From the NCBI RefSeq assembly GCF_037392515.1, contig NC_090288.1, forward strand, positions 5,573,501 to 5,637,500: DNA of 64,000 nt. Direction: 5' to 3'. Both the position numbers and the translations under genes were made by a program. The notes below the pieces were generated by a model. It was not told the origin of the DNA, did not search any database, and saw only the letters and a program-made list of their open reading frames with translations. Of this stretch, positions 35,603-46,800 are shown piece after piece. This DNA is from Haliotis asinina. Its lineage: Eukaryota > Mollusca > Gastropoda > Lepetellida > Haliotidae. The stretch's first letter is position 1. Each line of letters opens with the position of its first letter.

Positions 35603-36936
35603 AATGTCGGAGTGTGCTGAAATTCTGTTCCGTTCCTCCAAGGTTATTATATTCCGTGTACACTAAGTCAATCGTCTAATTAACGAGGGCATGCCTACAG
35701 AAACACAATGAACGTTCAAACAACCAGTCATGGCAAGTTGGATACGATCAGCATACAAAGTGTTCCACAAGAAAACCAATACACACGAATGACAAGTGAC
35801 CAGGTGAGATAAAGCCTGAGCGCCAGATATTAAATAATTCCAGTGCTGACACTCACTACGTAAATGTTCTCCTCATACCTACTTGAGCGTCATCTGTAAG
35901 CTCTCTGGTTCCATCAGAAACCAATGGCCTCCTCCAGGAGCGATCCGTAAGCTGGCTGACAGACACGAATTGTGCTTACACTGGTCTCGCCGAGCAAACA
36001 GTGGTGCAAAGACCGACGGTCTGATTCTGGCGCAACACGTTTTGCACGGACCACACGTGTTGGTTTATTGTACCATTCGACGAAACAGTAAACATCGTGT
36101 ATTACGCCAAGGTCCCCGAACACCCAGCGCATTATTTTCACGAATACGCGCTTTCGAGGTCTTTTTGTACCATGAATATTCAACATTCGCAGGAAGCATG
36201 CGCAGGTACGCGAACTGTGACCTTTTGTTTCGATGAGAGGCTCCACGCGGAAGGTGCACATGCATTCCGTGGCGCCCGTCGATCACAACTTTTGCTTCGT
36301 GCGGATGTTTGGAATGGTCTACAATTTATGTAGGGGGGTTCGGTTGTTCAGGACATGTCCCAACCCGGAATAACATACAGGTTGTGGACAATAGGATGAC
36401 GTCACAACCGGAGCGATGACACACCGACAATTTTCAGGCGCCAGTGTACATATTACCGTAATACCTTGCAAATTCTAGGCCAGACTTTAAATCACCAAAG
36501 TAATTCCAATACCTGTTCGCCCCCAACTATGCGTGTGTGTTCGTTAGCACCATGACCATGCTTGTGTTTCAGGAAGTGGTAAAACGTCTGGAACAGGTGT
36601 CACATTTCAGTACGATGGAAGCCCTGTTAAACAAAACCCACTTTACCTGAGACTGCATGGCTTCTGTTAATTTCACTATATAAACTACCGCAGTACAGAG
36701 GGAGAGAGTCAGCGCATAGCTTTCAGCAACATTTTAGAATCATCATAATGATAACATAAGTTACCTACCTACCTAGCAGATTCAAATATTTTGAGTTTTG
36801 AACTCAAGTTGAGTCGAAAAACAAACGCAGTTTTCTTTGAGAAATGCACTTTGTTGAGTTTTCTCGCACTTCAGTGAAAATTCAAACTTAAGTATGAAAA
36901 GACATAAGTTTGTTTGGAGACTTCAGGGCCAGAGCT
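35603..36936. other. Intergenic, CpG-richer near 36.0-36.4 kb, no gene assigned
   Basis: Overlapping frames of 115-117 codons on both strands at 35883-36286 come from locally stop-poor, CpG-richer DNA. Neither resembles a family I know. A CRE lies at 36397-36404. A first exon is possible but unsupported. Confidence 0.35.
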
Positions 36937-37030
36937 AGGCTTCTCACGTTTTGTATCTACAGGTGGAATCGAACCGTGACTTCGGCTTGACGAACCAACT
37001 CTTTAACCACTTGCCTAAACCATCGCCTCA
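36937..37030 (-). repeat. SINE family A head (minus), diverged
   Basis: GGTGGAATCGAACCGTGACT, CTTCGGCTTGACGAACCAAC and TTTAACCACTTGCCTAAACC. Confidence 0.55.
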
Positions 37031-38171
37031 TAACCCCATTGTTTGAACTGGTTAATGAGACTCATGTTTCAGTTTGATTTACAGAAACATGTACAAAAAT
37101 ATGCATTGGGTAAGTTTGTAGATTTGAACTACCTTAAGGTTATTTTGTTTGTTGCTTGACGCCTAAGCTATGACGCTTGGCGCCGTAAGATCCCAGCTGT
37201 GTTACGGTCGAACTAAAAGAGGTTAAATGATGATAAAAGTGTGTGTCATTATTAACAAGGGTATTATTAACATAGCATAGAATTTCACAGTAACAGAACA
37301 GAGATGAATGACATATCGATTTTGATCATGCGATTCGGGAAAGCAAACAAACCTACACGTCACTGGATGATTCATGACCACATGAGATATTCCCTTCTGT
37401 TACACGTGCATGTGTTCTGACATGTGAAACAACGAGCGCGTGCATACAAACGACCTGACAAGTGGTGCGAGCCTTTTGACAGACACGTGGCGAGTGCAAA
37501 CACGTCATGAACATGGATGTACCTTGACCTTCTAAGTACATATTCAAGATGGCGTCGTTAAACAATAGCTGCAAAGAGCGCATTACGGTGACCTTCGCGT
37601 CTAACGCTTGCCACGTACCAGTGCATCACTATATTGTTTGAAAGGTGGAATAATGGCCTTTGTCACCCAGAGCACAACTGCATTTGGACATTTAATACTT
37701 CCGCCAGTAGTTTAGGCAATGTGGTCTGACAGAGACATGAGTCAAACAAAACAGCTTAACCTTTAACTAGAAATTACCCTTATCGTTGTTCCAAAATTTC
37801 AGAACACATTTGCCTCAGAGACCTCGATATTAACGCTTGACCGTTCACCCCCCACTTCCTTACAACATGTAAATTATATCATTGTCTTACGCAAGTCCTG
37901 CCCCACCCCCACATGCTGCCGGTTACTGCAGCCCGACCCCACATTAACCTTACCTGGAAGGAACTCGAGGGTACCGGGTCTCCCTTCCGACCAAGTTCCC
38001 TTCCCTCCGACAAAACACGTGATAAAAATACAATATTACCGGTGTGATGTTCTAAATGTTATCGTGTATTTGTAAATGTGTATTTCTAAAAAAGAGTAAC
38101 ATTCAAGTCAAAATCTCAAACGAATTTTTAAACAGTAACATCCTGGCTAATTGAGTGTAATGGCAAACTTT
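37031..38171. other. Intergenic, no gene recognised
   Basis: Unique-looking sequence; no frame over 80 codons. Confidence 0.45.
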
Positions 38172-39521
38172 CAGTCTGGGACTTAACAGATACGCAGTCT
38201 TCAGTGATAGGAAACTACGGTGTGAGTGGAGTCTTTAACAGATACGGAGTCATCACTGGTAGAAACTACGGTGTGAGTGGAGTCTTTAACAGATACGCAG
38301 TCATCACTGGTAGAAACTACGGTGAGAGTGGAGTCTTTAACACATACGCAGTCATCACTGGTAGAAACTACGGTGTGAGTGGAGTCTTTAACAGATACGC
38401 AGTCATCACTGGTAGAAACTACGGTGAGAGTGGAGTCTTTAACACATACGCAGTCATCACTGGTAGGATACTACGGTGTGAGTGGAGTCTTTAACACATA
38501 CGCAGTCATCACTGGTAGAAACTACGGTGTGAGTGGCGTCTTCAACACATACGCAGTCATCACTGGTAGAAACTACGGTGTGAGTGGAATCTTTAACAGA
38601 TACGCAGTCATCACTGGTAGGAAACTACGGTGGGAGTGTAGTCTTTAACAGATACGCAGTCATCACTGGTAGGAAACTACGGTGAGAGTGGAGTCTTTAA
38701 CAGATACGCAGTCATCACTGGTAGGAAACTACGGTGTGAGTGGAGTTTTTAACAGATACGCAGTCATCACTGGTAGAAACTACGGTGTGAGTGGAGTCTT
38801 TAACAGATACGCAGTCATCACTGGTAGGAAACTACGGTGTGAGTGGAGTCTTTAACACATACGCAGTCATCACTGTTAGAAACTACGGTGTGAGTGGAGT
38901 CTTTAACAGATACGCAGTCATCACTGGTAGAAACTATGGTGAGAGTGGAGTCTTTAACAGATACGCAGTCATCACTGGTAGGAAACTACGGTGTGAGTGG
39001 AGTCTTTAGCAGATACGCAGTCATCACTGGTAGAAACTACGGTGTGAGTGGAGTCTTTAACAGATACGCAGTCATCACTGGTAGGAAACTACGGTGTGAG
39101 TGGAGTCTTTAACAGATACGCAGTCATCACTGGTAGAAACTACGGTGTGAGTGGAGTCTTTAACAGATACGCAGTCATCAGTGGTAGAAACTACGGTGTG
39201 AGTGGAGTCTTTAACAGATACAAAGTCATCAATGGTAGGAAACTACGGTGTGAGTGGAGTCTTTCACACATACGCAGTCATCACTGGTAGGAAACTACGG
39301 TGTGAGTGGAGTCTTTAACAGATACGCAGTCATCACTGGTAGGATACTGCGGTGAGAGTGGAGTCTTTAACAGATACGCAGTCATCACTGGTAGAAACTA
39401 CGGTGTGAGTAGAGTCTTTAACACATACGCAGTCATCACTGGTAGGAAACTACGGTGTGAGTGGAGTCTTTAACAGATACGCAGCCATCACTGGTAGGAA
39501 ACTACGGTGTGAGTAGAATCT
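38172..39521. repeat. Minisatellite, ~26 units of 51/52 bp
   Basis: The unit contains GATACGCAGTCATCACTGGT and AACTACGGTGTGAGTGGAG. Two length classes alternate: GGTAGAAAC (51 bp) and GGTAGGAAAC (52 bp). Runs of 51-bp units stay in frame and produce spurious frames with a 17-residue repeat. Every 52-bp unit shifts frame, so the array does not encode a protein. Other site variants are ACAGATACG against ACACATACG and GTGTGAG against GTGAGAG. Confidence 0.95.
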
Positions 39522-39602
39522 TCGTACCGATGTGGGGAATCGAACCCGAGTCTTCGGGGTCACGAGCGAACATTTAACACTTGACCACCCCACAGCCCAA
39601 GG
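39522..39602 (-). repeat. SINE family A head (minus) abutting the minisatellite
   Basis: GTGGGGAATCGAACCCGAGT, CTTCGGGGTCACGAGCGAAC and CACTTGACCACCCCACAGCC. It starts where the 51/52-bp array ends. Confidence 0.78.
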
Positions 39603-40451
39603 ATAACTTAAGACAACTCACTCGACCTTCTCATCCAGTAGCCATAAAAATTTCTGCGAACTCATTCTGAACGGGAATCTGGACGGGATTAATTGACATC
39701 AATGCCCAGCACAAACTACTTCTCCACGAAGCACGTCAGTTCCACAGGAAAGGGTATGAGTGTGAGTGTTGCACACTGTGTTCTCTGTTAGTGTCGACGG
39801 TCTCATCCTGGATATGTGTTCAAAGACGCATAAACTAAAATTAATTCATTCACTTATCCTTCCACTCGCTCGTTCGTTCACGCTCTCACGGTTTCGCTCA
39901 CTCACTAACCGTTTCTTCACCCACTCACACAGTGGGGTCAGTGGTAGTGACGGTGAAATCGTTATTAAACACAGGGCTGATGGAACGGTTGGTTGGACGG
40001 GCATTTTAAGCACTGTATACTTCGAGACTTGTCACACAAGGAAGAACAGATGCAGAGTAATTTATCAAAGAGATCGATGATCTGGACACTCCACGATGTA
40101 CTGTCAAGGCACGTGTATAACACTCTCGGTAGAACTGTTGTTTCGGCAACCAATGACCATGACCTCATGACCGCGAGGAAGGTATACGACCTATTCCGCC
40201 TAGCTTTCAGGTCTTTGGTTTTTAAACTGATTGGGTTTTTTCGACTTGATGCCCCGGGAACATCTGAACACCTTTGAAGCCAGGAAATAGAAAGTGATCA
40301 GGTGAAACGTTTACAGGGCGTCGAGATCGATGACGCCGACAGTCTGCGTCCAAATTAATCGAGTCAAATTACGAAAAAGTGTGATGAACATAGGCTATTG
40401 TTGCCGTCATTTTTAATTCACTTGCAAACTGACTGCAATTAAGTGTTCGAG
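39603..40451. other. Intergenic, no gene recognised
   Basis: Contains a short imperfect CACTCACT-rich stretch at about 39845-39930. Frames up to 104 codons have no splice support. Confidence 0.4.
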
Positions 40452-40614
40452 TGAGAGACTTGGGTTTTACACCACTTTGTTACAAAATGTGCAACATCAC
40501 GGCGGAAAACATAAGAAATGGACTTCACAATTGTACTCGTGTGGGGAATCGAATCCGGTTATTGGACTTGACGAGCGAACCTTTAACCACTAGGCTACCT
40601 CGATGTATGTAAGT
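40452..40614 (-). repeat. SINE family A copy (minus)
   Basis: GAGACTTGGGTTTTACACCA, GTGTGGGGAATCGAATCC, TTGACGAGCGAACCTTTAAC and CACTAGGCTACC. Confidence 0.75.
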
Positions 40615-41286
40615 CTAGACCAGTGAGATCATCTGCGTAGTGTACACATACCCACACATGAAATGTAAACTGACTCGAAGCCGTCCAGTTCAAGTATACT
40701 TTCCTTCATATCGAGCGCCAAGTTGGGAAACGACAAGAACGATCTTTTAACGTTTTTTGGTTTGACGGGGCCAGGTCAAATGACACAAAGGCTCCGGAGT
40801 TCTATCTGAACAGCGCATCTCGGGTTTATTGCTCATCGGGTTTATTGTGTTAGGTTTTGTGTGTCGGATGCTGTAGATGCATGTCTTAGTAATTAACGTT
40901 TTGTCCTATGAAATGAAAGACAGCGCCGTTTCGATTACCCATTGTACGATAACGCATGTAAACAGTTCTCGACGGTGATATCATTCAAGCTACTGCTAAT
41001 TCAAGAAACACAGATAACGTTTGCTTCAATAACAATGAAAAATGTTTTCGCATGCCAAATTCCTTTTCAGTGTTTACAGGTACAGACTGATATGCAGCCT
41101 CGCCCAGGTAAAATATCACGTCACACTGTCCGTGCTGGTTCTATACCAATGTAGACCAAGTTTAAAGAACATGGAGGGAGGGAACTGGTGTATACAATAT
41201 GTCAGTGTCAGCTTTTTGTGAGAGAGAAGCTGAACGTTTACCACTACTCGGCAATTAATCTATTCGGTCACCTCAGCCAGTTTTCC
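40615..41286. other. Intergenic, no gene recognised
   Basis: Nothing identifiable beyond short frames. Confidence 0.4.
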
Positions 41287-41468
41287 TAGTGAGTTTACTT
41301 TTATGCCGCACTCAGTAATATCCCAGCTATTTGACGGCGGTCTAAACATAATCGAGTCCGATGAACCGCACAATCAAGTGATCAGCGTCATGAGCATCTG
41401 CCAAGTGGGATAGGATGACACGTGCCAACCAGGTCAGCGAGTCTGACCACCCGATGCAATTAAAAACG
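41287..41468 (-). repeat. SINE family B copy (minus)
   Basis: TTTATGCCGCACTCAGTAAT, GACGGCGGTCTAAACATAAT, GCGTCATGAGCATCTGCC and AGCGAGTCTGACCACCCGAT. Confidence 0.8.
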
Positions 41469-41713
41469 TAATTGGTAGTTGATGTCCTGCAACTTAGAAA
41501 GTTCTACCGGAGATAGAGAGAATGTAGGGATAAAAGACTATTATACTGACCCATTTCGAGTTCAAGTCCCGGAGCATTTCTCTCATATGAGTTTCGATGG
41601 TTAAACCTCAATATTTGACATTTAAATTTCTCGTAAATACAACCACACTGTGCACCTGCTCCCACATCCATCAAAAACACAAGGAATTGTGAAACTCAGT
41701 CACTTTGACAAAA

Positions 41714-42668
41714 TGCCACGCTTGATACAAGACGACAGGACTCCGGCTATCGGTATGGTCAGCCAAGGTGCTTCAGATGTGATGATTGCCATGGATGCAC
41801 CCCGATGTGCATCCATCCACTGTTAGTCGACATTTTCGGGACACCGGAAGTGCTCACCGTCCGCGACCTGGTGCACCACCTGTGACGACAACTTGACAAA
41901 ACCGCAATATACGAGTTTGCAGCTGCTAATTTGGCAAGGAGGACAACTGGGACAGGACAACGTCATGTAAGCGCCCAAACGGTTCGAAGACGCCTTGCTG
42001 CTTGGAACATCCGATGTCGTCTTCCGTACCGTGGTCCAACCTAACTGCATCGCCTCAGACATGCCAGACAACGATGGGCAGCAAATGGGACCAATCACTT
42101 TCGAGATTGTCATTTTTTCAGATGACTCCAGGTTTAACGTATCCTTTGCAGGTGGACATCAAGGGATTTATCGAAGTAAAGGAGAAACACTTGCGCCAAA
42201 CTGTCCTTGAAGATGGTCATTTTGGAGGGGGTGCTACAAATGCCAACTTTCGATCCCAAGTGGTAGTAATCAACGGCAATCTGAATGCTCAACGTTATTT
42301 GGACAACATCTTTCGTCCGGCTGATGGATCAACATGGCGGTCGTCACCATCTTGTGTCTCAGAGCATCAGCATGATGATATACGTCCGTAAGTAGCCAAG
42401 GTACCAAGTGACGTCATCAACAATGAAAATGTTCGTGTGCAGACCTTGCCTTCATTGTCCCAAGACATGAACCCAATTGAGCACCTGTTGGATGAACTTG
42501 GACGTCGGGTTTGAAATAAACCTGTGCCACCAAGGAAAGTTGCTGAATTGACGTAGGTCCTTCAGCATCACCGACAGACCATCCGTCAGCTGTTATTTCA
42601 ATGTCCCAGAGACTGCGAGCATGTCATGCAGTGCACGGTGGGCACACACGATGTTGTCTGCAAGTGAC
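41714..42668 (+). pseudogene. Decayed mariner/Tc1-type transposase
   Basis: Translated blocks, spread over three frames with several stops, follow transposase order. They are IGMVSQGASDVMIA and HPSTVSRHFRDTGSAHRPRP (helix-turn-helix and linker), a segment around 41935-42010 reading ARRTTGTGQRHVSAQTVRR, FSDDSRFNVS with the first catalytic Asp, LEDGHFGGG, VVVINGNLNAQRYLDNI, a damaged second-Asp region (HQHDDIRP), and QDMNPIEHLLDELGRRV (final Glu). The QQDNARPH-type motif is lost. It differs from the Tc1 element at 25 kb and belongs to a separate subfamily. No terminal repeats were found. Confidence 0.85.
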
Positions 42669-43812
42669 CCTCCTTTGTTTGATGATGTTGTTGTTGACTG
42701 GAAACTTTCAGATGATATTATAAAACTTTTACCACTATCAAAATCAGCCACAGTCCTTGAGCTGAAAGGGTACTCCCAACACTGGTACCCGTTACATGTA
42801 GATGTAGTTTTGTCTGATTAAATTGCGGAAACAATTAATATCTGTGAGTAATGAAAATTAAACTGGAAGTCCGAAACAGTCGTTTCGTGAAGAGGCGCAC
42901 ACAGCCATGCTTTCAGAATATATCGCTGCCCAGAGCTGAAAAACAAGTGAAGTCAGTTAACCGTCAATTATTTAACTATTGATAGTTAGCTATACTATGG
43001 ATAGCTTTACGTTCCTATCATCGATTAATTGCTATTGGAGACCAAACTATTGCAATGCATCGATAGTTCGATGCATCGTTATAACCCTGGCTGAAATCAC
43101 GGTTCGTGTCCACAATGTGCACTTGTCTCGCATGTTGCTTGAGAAATGAACTCCAGATCGTCCTTGGATGCAAAGCACTCACACCAAGAGGACTCTAGTG
43201 CTCGAGTCTTACAAAGTAAACCGTCAAGCCTGACATGCCCTTACTCTGTACTCCCCTACCTTTTGTTCAAACTCAGGCAGCCATTTTAACTTCCCATACG
43301 ACCTTCACCCACCATCTGAGATTTGACCTTGATACCCGGATGTAGAAATTACTTTCCATATGACTACCGCTTAGCTATGGGCGGGGACGGGGGCACGTTT
43401 GGCTGGTATGTATTACTAACATAAACATAAATATTGTTTTTTCTGGGAAATATGAAAGAAGCAAAGCAGGATTTATAAGGAAACTGGCATGGAAAACTGT
43501 ACTGGCTGTTTTGCAGGGTGTGATGACTGTTTTGACTGCACCTTGGGAAAACATATAGAATGCTTAAAATACACATACGAAAACTAGTGTAATTTGATAG
43601 CTGTAAGAATGCTCCTCAACCAATATGTCATATTCCTCTGACTACAACAGATATTTGTAACATACGTTAACGTTATAGTTGAGATTAAGTTTTGTCAGTA
43701 TATATTATACCTCTTATTGGGATTAAGTCACATGCGGGATTTGAACCCTTATACTCAGGGTCAGTGCAACGATCAAACCCATACTTCACAGCAATCAGAC
43801 ACTAGCTGTCTA
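42669..43812. other. Intergenic; hAT-like end near 43.09 kb
   Basis: At 43067-43089 the sequence ends GATGCATCGTTATAACCCTG, the complement of a CAGGG-type hAT terminus. An AT-rich region with ATCGAT / CTATCGAT motifs lies before it (42970-43066). No partner end was found. The rest shows nothing identifiable. Confidence 0.4.
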
Positions 43813-43926
43813 CCTGGCCTCTGTTTTACAAAGCTATGGTAGTGCTACGACTGTCGTGCCTCCTTTGCTGTAACATAGACTTAAGGCAGTCATAGCGCTG
43901 TCACAGCTTTGTGAAACTGGGTCTGG
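43813..43926. mobile_element. Small fold-back MITE (ACAAAGC family)
   Basis: The left arm CTGTTTTACAAAGCTATGGT and onward pairs with the right arm CACAGCTTTGTGAAACTGGG over about 40 bp, with a loop of about 33 bp. It shares the ACAAAGCTAT...GCGCTACGA core with the element at 11.87 kb. Confidence 0.7.
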
Positions 43927-44615
43927 ACATTGTGCATCCCTATCACAAGTAAAACTTGTCACGGCTCCTAAGGCCGGCACAATAAATATTATAGCATTGT
44001 GTTTTCAAAAGAGCTAGTAAAAGCATGAACAATAGTCCTCCCCATTGTGTCACGACGATACGTAAAGTATTGCGATGCATTCCTGTACCCATTCCTCCCC
44101 TAAATGAACTCTAGGAGACAATCTACATGAGGAGACAAACATATTTCTGCTGTGGAACTATTTCCCCAGAAGTATCCAGGTGGAGATACATGATGTACAC
44201 GCGGAGACACGTGTGGGTAGAAGAGACCTTTTCTTCCTTGGAATATAAATAAGCACGTGGGCAATACCGCAAATATGTCCTATATATGTTTAGTACGCGA
44301 CAACATAATGCAGCAAAAATAAAAATAAATATGCAAATAAAAGAGTTGCATGTTTTGGTAGCCCATGATCAGATCCGGGACCTAAATGTGGTTTGCTTCA
44401 CATCGAACATCACAATCACAAATCACGACCGAACGTTGCACCCAACTCCTTGGGTCAGCCGGGGATGACGTTCCACAAACAGTAACAAATGGACACTGTT
44501 TCTATCAGGGATTGGCGAGACTCCCCGCCTTCAGGGATGGGTGGCATGCAAAACGTGCTCACACAGTATATTATAACGACGCAGTCATCAACTGGGCCAG
44601 GCTTAAAGTTTGCTT
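43927..44615. other. Intergenic, no gene recognised
   Basis: Frames of 60-88 codons at 44286-44652 have no splice or family support. Confidence 0.4.
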
Positions 44616-44802
44616 GTTGGTTGGCTGGTTGGTTGGTTGGTTGGTTGTTTAACGCCGCATTCCACCTGACAATGTAGCATCATCTACGCGTTAGGATGCG
44701 ATGTGTTAACCAAGTTCGTGAGTCTGACCACCCGATCTTGATAGTCGATTCTAGGGTTTGCTGAGGACCAGTTCTAACCTGAATCTTCACGGGTCGACAG
44801 GT
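44616..44802 (-). repeat. SINE family B copy (minus) with GGTT-type tail
   Basis: 44616-44651 is (GGTT)n where other minus-strand copies have (GAGT)n. It is followed by TTTAACGCCGCATTCCACC, CCAAGTTCGTGAGTCTGACC, CCCGATCTTGATAGTCG and CTGAATCTTCACGGGTCG. The central CTGTAAATAATCGAG segment is deleted. Confidence 0.78.
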
Positions 44803-44960
44803 ACAAAGATACCTACACATGCCAAGTAGGTTAAAAATCTCTACAAGTTTTCACTGCGTGAAATAATGAAAATGCTGTTTTAATAACAGCGGTGTTGGTA
44901 AATTCAGATACGCGCTGAGATGTCGAGAATGGTGCGAGATCTACTTGAAACACGAGAGTG

Positions 44961-45115
44961 AATGAGTTCAGTTTTATGACGCTTTTAGCAATATTCCAGC
45001 AATATCACAGTAACACAACAAATTGTGTTGTACCCGAGTGGGGAATCGAACACGGGCCCTGGAAGTGACGAGCGAACGCTTTAACTACTAAGTCTTGGCT
45101 ACCCAACTGCCCCCA
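44961..45115 (-). repeat. SINE family A copy (minus)
   Basis: GAGTGAATGAGTTCAGTTTT, TTTAGCAATATTCCAGCAAT, GAGTGGGGAATCGAACACGG and GACGAGCGAACGCTTTAACT, ending CTTGGCTACCCAACTGCCCC. Confidence 0.85.
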
Positions 45116-45321
45116 TAAATGTGATAGCAAGTGATATCAATGGAAGATGACTTTTTCTCAAGCCATTAAATAGACATCATCATCATGTTCAGTTACTCGA
45201 TGATGTTCTTTTCACTACAAAAAAGTAACACAGCTATGAGCAGTATGCAACTCTAAGACTGACGCTTAAATTACTTTAAACAAGTGAATTTTTACATTGA
45301 ATATGAGCCCCAGTGGGATGA

Positions 45322-45987
45322 AAGACTCGTGATTCCAAACCTGAGGGAATTGGACTTGCTTCATTTGGGGCTTTAGCATTGCAGAAAAGCCTGGGCGGAA
45401 TGGGAACCCCCATACCTACACAAAACACTTTGAATAAAGGTTTGATCAGGACCATTTCATCAAACCGTTACTCAAAGCGTGGCGGGTTACAATTCTTTAT
45501 GTTGTTTGGGGGTTTGTCTGCTTGCAACAAAAACAAACTTTTCAAAACTGTTTATACTCCCAGAAAAATGACTGTAGTGTCTTTCGAGTATATTCCCTTT
45601 ATCTATGAGCGCCACGTTGTCAGAGAGAGAGCTATAATTAGAAATGATACTTCCCATATTTTATCTAACCAGTCTGAACCTCTTCCATCTGGATGCCGCT
45701 TTCCATTACCTTCCTTGAAACAGAGCTCGGCAGTCCTTTACATCATCCAGTATGCATGTTATTAATTGCAACAAACATTTGGAATACTTATCATACATGC
45801 GACAACTACTAGCCAAGCCTCTTTAGTCTTTACCTTTGAGGCTAACCTTGAGGACAACTTGATGTCACGCAAGCAAGCATATCAGTCTGACCTACCGATA
45901 CCCGTTCCAATTTTAACTGAGAATCTCAAAAGATTGAAGACTGTATCCTATGTATCTGCTCATTTTGAACCAAGAAACACTGAATAA
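45322..45987 (+). pseudogene. Open region with one internal stop; possible LINE C-terminal remnant
   Basis: One frame stays open from about 45322 to TAA at 45763-45765, and the same frame runs on to a second TAA at 45985-45987. Composition looks codon-like and differs from the surrounding non-coding DNA. The segment NDTSHILSNQSEPLPSG then RFPLPSLK loosely resembles the HPL...LPSGRR-R-P region near the end of some non-LTR reverse transcriptases. That resemblance is from memory and weak. No catalytic motif is present. It could equally be a decayed unknown gene. Confidence 0.3.
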
Positions 45988-46289
45988 TTCATGAGAAATG
46001 AAATGAATTACATGTACCCGAAATGAAACCACATTTGAACTGAACTCAAACCGTCTGCACTGGAAACGCATAAATTAAACATGATTAGAAATATTCAAGG
46101 GCACTAAGTCAGTGCATGTCTCATGTGCACAAATGTTTCATGGGTTGGGCGTAAAGGGCGGATGGGAAAACGGACCACTGGGGCGGAGCAGGGTTCAATA
46201 CCTCTAGCTAAAAACTTCGCTCGGGCGGAAAACAAAATCTCATTAGTCTTGCCTGCATCCTAAACGAAGAGCCATGGTCATACACTTAC

Positions 46290-46346
46290 GATCACATCAT
46301 CGTTTCGGAAATCAAGGATCGCTGATTTGACCGCAAGGGAGGTCAT
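46290..46346 (-). CDS. Candidate first coding exon (19 codons, ends at GTAAGT)
   Basis: On the minus strand an ATG at 46346 opens MTSLAVKSAILDFRNDDVI and stops at a consensus donor (GTAAGT, complement of 46284-46289) in phase 0. A promoter-like ETS-CRE-ETS cluster lies only 27-57 bases upstream. An out-of-frame ATG seven bases earlier gives a short overlapping upstream frame. The end (DFRNDDVI) recalls the residues just before the cofactor loop of cytosolic sulfotransferases, but no next exon was found. Low confidence; the promoter context is the main support. Confidence 0.3.
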
Positions 46347-46372
46347 TAGCCATCGGTCGTACTTCAAGTACA

Positions 46373-46403
46373 ACTTCCGGTTCGTGACGTCATTTTCCGG
46401 AAA
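46373..46403. promoter_or_regulatory. Promoter-like ETS-CRE-ETS cluster
   Basis: ACTTCCGG (46373), TGACGTCA (46385) and the palindrome TTTCCGGAAA (46394) lie within 31 bases. This arrangement is typical of housekeeping, often bidirectional, animal promoters. On the minus side it faces the candidate exon at 46290-46346. Confidence 0.55.
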
Positions 46404-46649
46404 CAAAACGCCCGGGACTTGACCGACCGAGAACGATTTTTTTCTGTAACCCACTCAGATAATTAACAGTCCGAGTAGTTCCGAGAATGTTAGAGATCTA
46501 TGGACGAACTCTATTCGACATCTCTTTTCCCTTTCAGTCGTCCCATTTCAAATGATATTAGACCAGTCACATATCATAGACCAATCAGAACGCATGTATT
46601 GTCAATAAGTACCTTGGTCACAGAATCTTTCCTTGATATAGGCGTGATA

Positions 46650-46800
46650 GGGTAGCCTATTCGTTAAAGCGTTCGCTCATCACACCGAATCCCGGGTTCG
46701 ATTCCCTACATGGGCACAGTGTCCAATTTTATGGCGCTTCACCGTGGTATTGCTGTAATATTGCTACAAGCGATGTAAAACTTAACTCACTCACTCACCA
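46650..46800 (+). repeat. SINE family A copy (plus)
   Basis: GGGTAGCCTATTCGTTAAAG (A box), CCCGGGTTCGATTCCC (B box), ATTGCTGTAATATTGCTAC and an ACTC tail. Well preserved. Confidence 0.88.

Noticed and set aside
35883..36286. Opposing 115-117-codon frames on both strands
   Set aside because: Mutual overlap in CpG-richer, stop-poor DNA; no homology or splice-consistent neighbours on either strand.
38204..39290. Several frames with a repeated NYGVSGVFNRYAVITGR peptide
   Set aside because: They are produced by 51-bp minisatellite units and broken by each 52-bp unit. No flanking coding sequence.
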